In this document: positions 28,677 through 34,082 of the stretch, piece by piece
Position numbering within the stretch: position 1 is the stretch's first letter
Layout: each line of letters begins with the position of its first letter
Assembly (NCBI GenBank): GCA_913062525.1
Contig: CAJXWA010000014.1
Coordinates: 1 to 34,082 of the forward strand
Length of the DNA: 34,082 nt
Direction: 5' to 3'
DNA from: an uncultured Alphaproteobacteria bacterium
GTDB taxonomy: Bacteria; Pseudomonadota; Alphaproteobacteria; Sneathiellales; Sneathiellaceae
The notes under the pieces: generated by a model
What the model was told of the DNA's origin: nothing
Database searches by the model: none
The model's input: the letters and a program-made list of their open reading frames with translations, nothing else
Translations under genes and position numbers: made by a program

Positions 28677-29503
28677 GTACGGCAGTACTTACGGACGTAA
28701 CTCTCGATCAACGATTGGGGACTGCGTGGAAAAAACCAAACTTTATCAAGAACCCAATTTTGCGCTGGGCCCTTTTTATCGGCGCCATTGTGTATCTTAT
28801 TCTGGCTTTTAACTCTATCGATGTAAATTGGTCGAGGGTTAGTGAAGGTCTCATACGGGGATGGAATTTTGTTGTCGCGTTTGCCAACCCTGATTTCTTT
28901 TCTCGCGGAACTGATATCCGGGAGGGTCTAATTGAAAGTGTGATTATGACCGTGACATCCACGGTTGTTGGTATTGCAATTTCAATTCCTATCGGACTTG
29001 GGGCTGCCCGAAATATTGCACCACTACCCGTATATATAGTCTGCCGGGGTATCGTTGCTCTATCGAGAGCGCTTAACGAAATCATTGTTGCTATTTTAAT
29101 GGTGGCGATTTTTGGCTTTGGCCCCCTCGCTGGCTTCATCACGTTGAGTTTTGCAACCATTGGCTTCCTTGCCAAATTGCTGGCTGAAGAAATCGAAGAC
29201 ATGAACAAGGTTCAGGCTGAAGCGGTGAAAGCCACAGGTTCATCTTGGATGCAGTGGATTAATTATGGCGTGCAGCCGCAAGTCATGCCACGTCTCGTTG
29301 GACTTTCAATTTACCGACTGGATATTAATTTCCGTGAATCTGCCGTTTTGGGTCTTGTGGGCGCTGGTGGTATCGGTGCAACCCTAAATACCGCGTTTGA
29401 TCGATATGAATTTGATACAGCGGCAGCAATTTTGCTGATGATTATCGGAACTGTCATGGTTCTTGAATACTTATCAGGCGTCATTCGGAAGAAGGTACAG
29501 TAA
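28673..29503 (+). CDS. phnE: Phosphonate-type ABC transporter permease
   Basis: '[57 protein letters not shown]'; ATGA overlap with phnC. Confidence 0.93.
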   Translation: MSTAVLTDVTLDQRLGTAWKKPNFIKNPILRWALFIGAIVYLILAFNSIDVNWSRVSEGLIRGWNFVVAFANPDFFSRGTDIREGLIESVIMTVTSTVVGIAISIPIGLGAARNIAPLPVYIVCRGIVALSRALNEIIVAILMVAIFGFGPLAGFITLSFATIGFLAKLLAEEIEDMNKVQAEAVKATGSSWMQWINYGVQPQVMPRLVGLSIYRLDINFRESAVLGLVGAGGIGATLNTAFDRYEFDTAAAILLMIIGTVMVLEYLSGVIRKKVQ

Positions 29504-30321
29504 TGCCAGTCTCAGAAAATTCTACAGGTTTAAAAGTCTGGCAAATACGGGACCGAAACCAAACTCTAAAACGCTGGTTTGGGTATTTGTTAGCAGTCGC
29601 AGCCTTCATGTGGTGCTGGAAGCAAATTTCAGACGTAACAACTTGGTATTTCGTATGGGATGCCCCTCGAATTGCCGCAGATATTGGCTCGCGAGCGATG
29701 CCGCCACGCTGGGACTATATGGGTGAACTTTGGGTTCCTATTTGGGACACATTAAACATTGCGACACTGGGAACATTGCTTGCCTTAATTATGGCTGTTC
29801 CAGTGGCCTTTCTCGCGGCGAGCAATACAACACCGAGCAAGACTTTTGTGAGGCCTGTTGCGTTATTCATCATTGTCTCTACGCGGTCTATTAATTCCCT
29901 GATCTGGGCATTGTTATTGGTCTCAATTATCGGACCGGGTGTTGCAGCGGGACTTGTTGCCATTGCTATTCGGTCAATCGGTTTCTGTGCAAAACTACTG
30001 TATGAAGCCATTGAGGAAATCGACGTTAAACAAGTCGAAGCCATTACAGCTACGGGGGCGTCTCGTTGGCAGGTAATGGTGTATGGGATTATTCCGCAGA
30101 TATTACCGTCGTTTGCAGGTATTACTGTTTTCCGGTGGGATATTAATATTCGCGAGTCTACGGTTCTTGGGCTTGTTGGTGCTGGGGGAATTGGACTTCA
30201 ACTGAGTTCATCACTAAACGTACTTGCATGGCCACAAGTTACATTGATCCTTCTTGTGATCCTTGTGGCTGTCGTTTTAGGCGAATGGGTATCAGCAAAG
30301 GTGCGCGGTGCAATTATCTAA
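29503..30321 (+). CDS. phnE: Phosphonate-type ABC transporter permease (second)
   Basis: '[57 protein letters not shown]'; TAATG junction with the first phnE. Confidence 0.93.
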   Translation: MPVSENSTGLKVWQIRDRNQTLKRWFGYLLAVAAFMWCWKQISDVTTWYFVWDAPRIAADIGSRAMPPRWDYMGELWVPIWDTLNIATLGTLLALIMAVPVAFLAASNTTPSKTFVRPVALFIIVSTRSINSLIWALLLVSIIGPGVAAGLVAIAIRSIGFCAKLLYEAIEEIDVKQVEAITATGASRWQVMVYGIIPQILPSFAGITVFRWDINIRESTVLGLVGAGGIGLQLSSSLNVLAWPQVTLILLVILVAVVLGEWVSAKVRGAII

Positions 30322-31246
30322 ATATTTTGAAGACCTATTCCCCCGTTTAAACGGGGAGCAGGCTTTCGAGCTTTATGAGGATGTAAAAGATAAACTTCCT
30401 CAAGGCAATTTTCCGGCCGTCTCATTCAGAAAAAATTCGCTTTTAGACGTTGCCGATGAGGTGGACACATTTGTGTTTGATGCCTTTGGCGTGTTGAATG
30501 TGGGTGAGACAACGATTGATGGCGCCGTTCAACGGATAGCTGACCTGCGTGCATTGAAGAAGAACGTTTTTGTTCTGACCAATGCGGCTAGTTACAATAA
30601 GGTAGACGCCTACAACAAATTCGAAGGGCTCGGTTTTGATTTTTCTGAAAATGAAATTGTGTCTAGCCGGAATGCTGCAGAAATCGCTCTGGGATCCTTC
30701 GGTGACGATACTCTTTGGGGCGTTGCCGCGACGAACAAGTTTGAGGCCTCAGAACTTCCTCAAAAATCCGTGAAACTGACAGATGATGTGGAAGAATATG
30801 ACGCGGTAGACGCGTTTTTATTTTTATCTGTACAAGATTGGGATGCCTCTCGCCAAACCATGTTAGAGAAGTCGCTTGCGGGTAATAAGAGGCCAGTAAT
30901 TGTCGCAAATCCTGACATTGTTGCGCCGCGAGGAGATGTTTTTTCAACTGAGCCAGGCTATTTTGGACATCGTCTTATGCGTCTTTTAGAGGTCGATGTG
31001 CACTTCCACGGAAAACCTTTTCCATCGGTCTTTGAAATTGTTGAGAATAGACTAGGCCGCGAAAATGTTGATCCCAGCCGCGTTTGTATGGTGGGCGACA
31101 CGCTTCATACTGATGTGCTTGGCGGGGCCGCACGAGGCTGGAAAACAGCACTTGTCACTGATCATGGTTTATTCAAAGGCCTTGATCCGAACGTGTATAT
31201 TAATAAAAGCGCCATAACGCCCAACTGGTTAGTAGGATCAATCTAA
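30308..31246 (+). CDS. HAD superfamily (class IIA-like) hydrolase; GTG start overlapping phnE by 14 nt
   Basis: 'VFDAFGVLNVGE', 'FVLTNAAS', 'HGKPFPSVFEI', 'MVGDTLHTDVLGGAARGWKTALVTDHG'. Confidence 0.85.
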   Translation: MQLSKYFEDLFPRLNGEQAFELYEDVKDKLPQGNFPAVSFRKNSLLDVADEVDTFVFDAFGVLNVGETTIDGAVQRIADLRALKKNVFVLTNAASYNKVDAYNKFEGLGFDFSENEIVSSRNAAEIALGSFGDDTLWGVAATNKFEASELPQKSVKLTDDVEEYDAVDAFLFLSVQDWDASRQTMLEKSLAGNKRPVIVANPDIVAPRGDVFSTEPGYFGHRLMRLLEVDVHFHGKPFPSVFEIVENRLGRENVDPSRVCMVGDTLHTDVLGGAARGWKTALVTDHGLFKGLDPNVYINKSAITPNWLVGSI

Positions 31247-31328
31247 CACGGCAAACCTTCTATTGGCTGAGATCATTTATTGGATTATTCTAAATAATAC
31301 CTCTAAACCGATGCAATGGGAGAAAATC

Positions 31329-32555
31329 ATGCCTTCAGTCAGTAAAAAAATCATGTTTACCAGTGCGACCGGTGAACAGCTTGCAGGCCGATTAGATTTG
31401 CCCGATGGGACGCCGAAGGCATATGCGCTCTGGGCACATTGTTTTAGTTGCACAAAGGATATTTTTGCCGCCTCTCGCGTTGCCAATGGATTGACAGCGC
31501 AGGGGATTGCTGTGCTTCGATTTGATTTTACAGGCCTTGGTGCGAGTGAGGGTGATTTTGCCAATACAAATTTTTCATCCAACGTAGATGATCTTGTTGC
31601 TGCCTCCAATTTTCTGAGAGAAAACTATCAGGCCCCAAAGATGTTAATCGGTCATTCGCTGGGAGGGGCCGCCGTACTTGCCGTCGCATCAAAAGTTCCC
31701 GAGGCAGAAGCCGTTTGTACAATTGGCGCACCAGCAGACCCTGCACATGTTGCGCATAATTTTCAAAGCTCGCGCGCAGAAATTGATGAACATGGCGAAG
31801 CTGAAGTACTCCTGTCTGGAAGGCCGTTTCGAATTAAGAAACAGTTTTTGGAGGACATTGAAGGTCAAAAACTGGAGCGCGATATTGCAAACTTGAAAAA
31901 GGCGCTGCTGGTCTTCCACTCTCCCATTGACAATATAGTTGGCGTTGAAAATGCCGGAACAATCTTTCAGGCTGCTAAACATCCAAAAAGTTTTGTCTCG
32001 CTTGATACGGCTGATCATCTTTTGAGCAAAAAGGAAGATGCGACCTATGTTGCCAATGTTATAGCGGCTTGGGCAGCTCGCTATATCAACCTATCCAACG
32101 GCGATCTGCCCATGCCAAATGCGGCACCTGGAACTGTTGTAGTTGCTGAAACAGGGCAAGGTAAATTCACCAATGCCATATCGGTGGGGGGGAAGCACCA
32201 ATTGATCGCAGATGAACCGTCATCGGTGGGGGGCACGGATACAGGCCCAACGCCGTATGATTACTTGCTGGCCGGTCTGGGCGCGTGCAAGGCGATGACG
32301 ATGCGCATGTATGCAGATCGTAAAGGCTTCGCGCTTGATCGGGCTGTCGTTACTCTAAAACATGACAAAATACATGCGACTGATTGCGAGAGTTGCGAGA
32401 CCGAAGGCGGCCGCCTCGATCGGATCACAGTTGAAATTGACGTGCAGGGGGATCTGGATGAGGCGACGCGGCAACAAATTATTGATATAGCTGATAAATG
32501 CCCTGTCCACCGGACACTCCATTCGGAAGTTAATATTGTTAGCAAACACAGTTAG
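31329..32555 (+). CDS. Bifunctional alpha/beta hydrolase - OsmC family protein (ORF extends to 31263)
   Basis: N-terminal hydrolase nucleophile elbow 'GHSLGGAAV'; C-terminal OsmC 'GLGACKAMTMRMYADRKG...CPVHRTLHSEV'. Confidence 0.9.
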   Translation: MPSVSKKIMFTSATGEQLAGRLDLPDGTPKAYALWAHCFSCTKDIFAASRVANGLTAQGIAVLRFDFTGLGASEGDFANTNFSSNVDDLVAASNFLRENYQAPKMLIGHSLGGAAVLAVASKVPEAEAVCTIGAPADPAHVAHNFQSSRAEIDEHGEAEVLLSGRPFRIKKQFLEDIEGQKLERDIANLKKALLVFHSPIDNIVGVENAGTIFQAAKHPKSFVSLDTADHLLSKKEDATYVANVIAAWAARYINLSNGDLPMPNAAPGTVVVAETGQGKFTNAISVGGKHQLIADEPSSVGGTDTGPTPYDYLLAGLGACKAMTMRMYADRKGFALDRAVVTLKHDKIHATDCESCETEGGRLDRITVEIDVQGDLDEATRQQIIDIADKCPVHRTLHSEVNIVSKHS

Positions 32556-33679
32556 TTGGCGAGATAGGCGGTCCCGATCTTAGAAAGCCTCGCTTCTTGC
32601 GCTGATTTGGCGATGGTATGAAGTTTCGAGATGTCGCGGGACAGCAACTTGGTTTCAGGTCTTTGTTGGCGGCCACTGAGTTCAGAAAGGCATTCCAAAG
32701 CTTTGTAACACTGGATGCTTTGTTGGCGGAAGCCTAGCTGAAGTGCGATCAAGTCTTGAAAGTTTGCATCTGCCGCGTCCGCGGCGACGGCTAAATGCAA
32801 TGCAACTACATTTAGGGCCTGTAACTGGGTGATTATTTCTCCGATATTTTTGGACGCGCCATCGTCAATCTCTTCCGTCAAATCTTTCAGTAAACGATCC
32901 AAGCAGCCAACATATGCCGATGCACCAATGGCATCTTCAACCGCGCGCATACGAAGGGAGGTTTGCTCAAATGCCTGCCCCTCAACTCCGATTAGGTTAC
33001 CAGCAGGAACTGCGCAATTCTTTAACAGTATGCCGCCATGCGGGCACGGGTGTAGAAAATCCAATTTAACGCCAGCTGTTCGCTCCAAACCAACATTTTC
33101 TTCCGGAACCAAAATGGCGCTGAATTCCTTTCGACCTTCCGCTTCCTGTGTGATGGCTAGTACGATGAAGTAGTTTGCCAAGGGTGCATTCGTGAGGAAT
33201 GTTTTCTCGCCGGTCAGGATGAAATTCTCTCCGTCGCGGACAGCTTTGGTTTTCAAATGCTTGGGATGTGCGCCAGCGCCGGGTTCTGATATTGCAACAG
33301 CCAGTGTTTTGTCTCCGCGCACAATGGCTGGAAGGAGCTCTTGTTTCATATCGTCAGATGCCCTGTCGGCAATATGCAGTTTTGCAAGCAGCCAATGAGA
33401 CATAAACACCATGGTGACACCCGGAACGCCGCCAACTTTATTCAAGAGATATGCTGCCTTCGATAGAGTTACATAACTGGCCCCAAGGCCGCCGTAAGTT
33501 GTTGGGATTGCAAGGCCAGAAAGTCCAGATTTACCAAATGCTGCCCACAAGTCTGTTGGGAAATGCGGCGCAGCTATCAGAGTAGTTCTGTTTGGCGCAA
33601 TATAGATCTCTGCAAATTCTTCGATTTGTTTTAAGGCGGCTGTTTCTGCTTGCGATGATACGGTCATATCCGGGTCCAT
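32552..33679 (-). CDS. Acyl-CoA dehydrogenase-like protein (divergent C-terminus)
   Basis: 'AISEPGAGAHPKHLKTKAVRDGENFILTGEKTFLTNAPLANYFIVLA' is typical of ACAD; C-terminal motifs atypical. Confidence 0.8.
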   Translation of the reverse strand: MDPDMTVSSQAETAALKQIEEFAEIYIAPNRTTLIAAPHFPTDLWAAFGKSGLSGLAIPTTYGGLGASYVTLSKAAYLLNKVGGVPGVTMVFMSHWLLAKLHIADRASDDMKQELLPAIVRGDKTLAVAISEPGAGAHPKHLKTKAVRDGENFILTGEKTFLTNAPLANYFIVLAITQEAEGRKEFSAILVPEENVGLERTAGVKLDFLHPCPHGGILLKNCAVPAGNLIGVEGQAFEQTSLRMRAVEDAIGASAYVGCLDRLLKDLTEEIDDGASKNIGEIITQLQALNVVALHLAVAADAADANFQDLIALQLGFRQQSIQCYKALECLSELSGRQQRPETKLLSRDISKLHTIAKSAQEARLSKIGTAYLAN

Positions 33680-33793
33680 TTATTATTGTTGTTACCTGCA
33701 TATCTGTGGATGCTATATCTTTATTAATCTCGGCTATGATATAGCGATGTTATCATACGACATTAGTGGGTTTGACAGTTAAGGGAAGAGTTT

Positions 33794-34082
33794 ATGCTAA
33801 CACCTGCAGTACTGGATGTGGCTCTTACAGCCTTTGTTACATTGTTTGTTATTGTTGATCCTCTTGGGTTGCTTCCCATTTTTATCAGCCTGACCAAAGG
33901 CAGTAGTGTGCCCCATCAGCGCCGCATGGCTATAAAGGGAACTCTTATTGGCGGCGCTATGCTGCTATTCTTTGCACTGCTCGGCGATAGATTCCTTGGA
34001 TTGCTCGGCGTTGGTTTGCCGTCGTTTCGAATTGCAGGCGGTGCCATGTTGTTTTTGATGGCATTGGAAATGGTGTTTGATA
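33794..34082 (+). CDS. MarC family membrane protein, N-terminal part (truncated by window edge; absent from ORF track)
   Basis: My translation: MLTPAVLDVALTAFVTLFVIVDPLGLLPIFISLTKGSSVPHQRRMAIKGTLIGGAMLLFFALLGDRFLGLLGVGLPSFRIAGGAMLFLMALEMVF; SD-like AAGGGAAGAG. Confidence 0.88.
   Translation, partial: MLTPAVLDVALTAFVTLFVIVDPLGLLPIFISLTKGSSVPHQRRMAIKGTLIGGAMLLFFALLGDRFLGLLGVGLPSFRIAGGAMLFLMALEMVFD

Noticed and set aside
28708-29208. 166-aa minus-strand ORF opposite phnE
   Set aside because: Shadow of a clear permease; no domain signal
32174-32235. G7 and G6 runs in the hydrolase-OsmC linker as a phase-variable slippage site
   Set aside because: Runs are short, encode a normal in-frame linker (SVGGK, SVGGT), and nothing suggests frameshifting

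Overview
Gene-dense window of about 34 kb, probably from an alphaproteobacterium (inferred from gene content only). Three blocks stand out. (1) ~0.4-8.4 kb holds assorted metabolic and transport genes: GST, DinB-like, ICMT-like, a class V aminotransferase, three MFS transporters, a methyltransferase and an SDR. (2) ~8.4-15.3 kb holds a TetR regulator divergent from a secreted parallel beta-helix protein immediately followed by a secreted diheme c-type cytochrome, a poorly understood two-gene pair. It is followed by VOC, GST/HxlR and TauD/EamA genes. (3) ~15.4-31.2 kb holds a complete assimilatory nitrate operon on the minus strand (nrtA-nrtB-fused double ATPase-nirB-nirD-nasA-DUF2804-like). 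This is divergent from a phosphonate-type ABC operon on the plus strand (phnD-phnC-phnE-phnE-HAD). The ~0.5 kb between the two operons is unusually rich in dyads and contains a good sigma54 -24/-12 match facing nrtA. The window ends with an alpha/beta hydrolase-OsmC fusion, a divergent acyl-CoA dehydrogenase-like protein and the start of a MarC-family gene. I saw no tRNA, rRNA, CRISPR array or transposase. The best second-look items are the beta-helix/diheme cytochrome pair, the asymmetric active-site residues of the fused nitrate ATPase, the phn-linked HAD protein with a non-canonical motif I, and the structured nrt/phn intergenic region.
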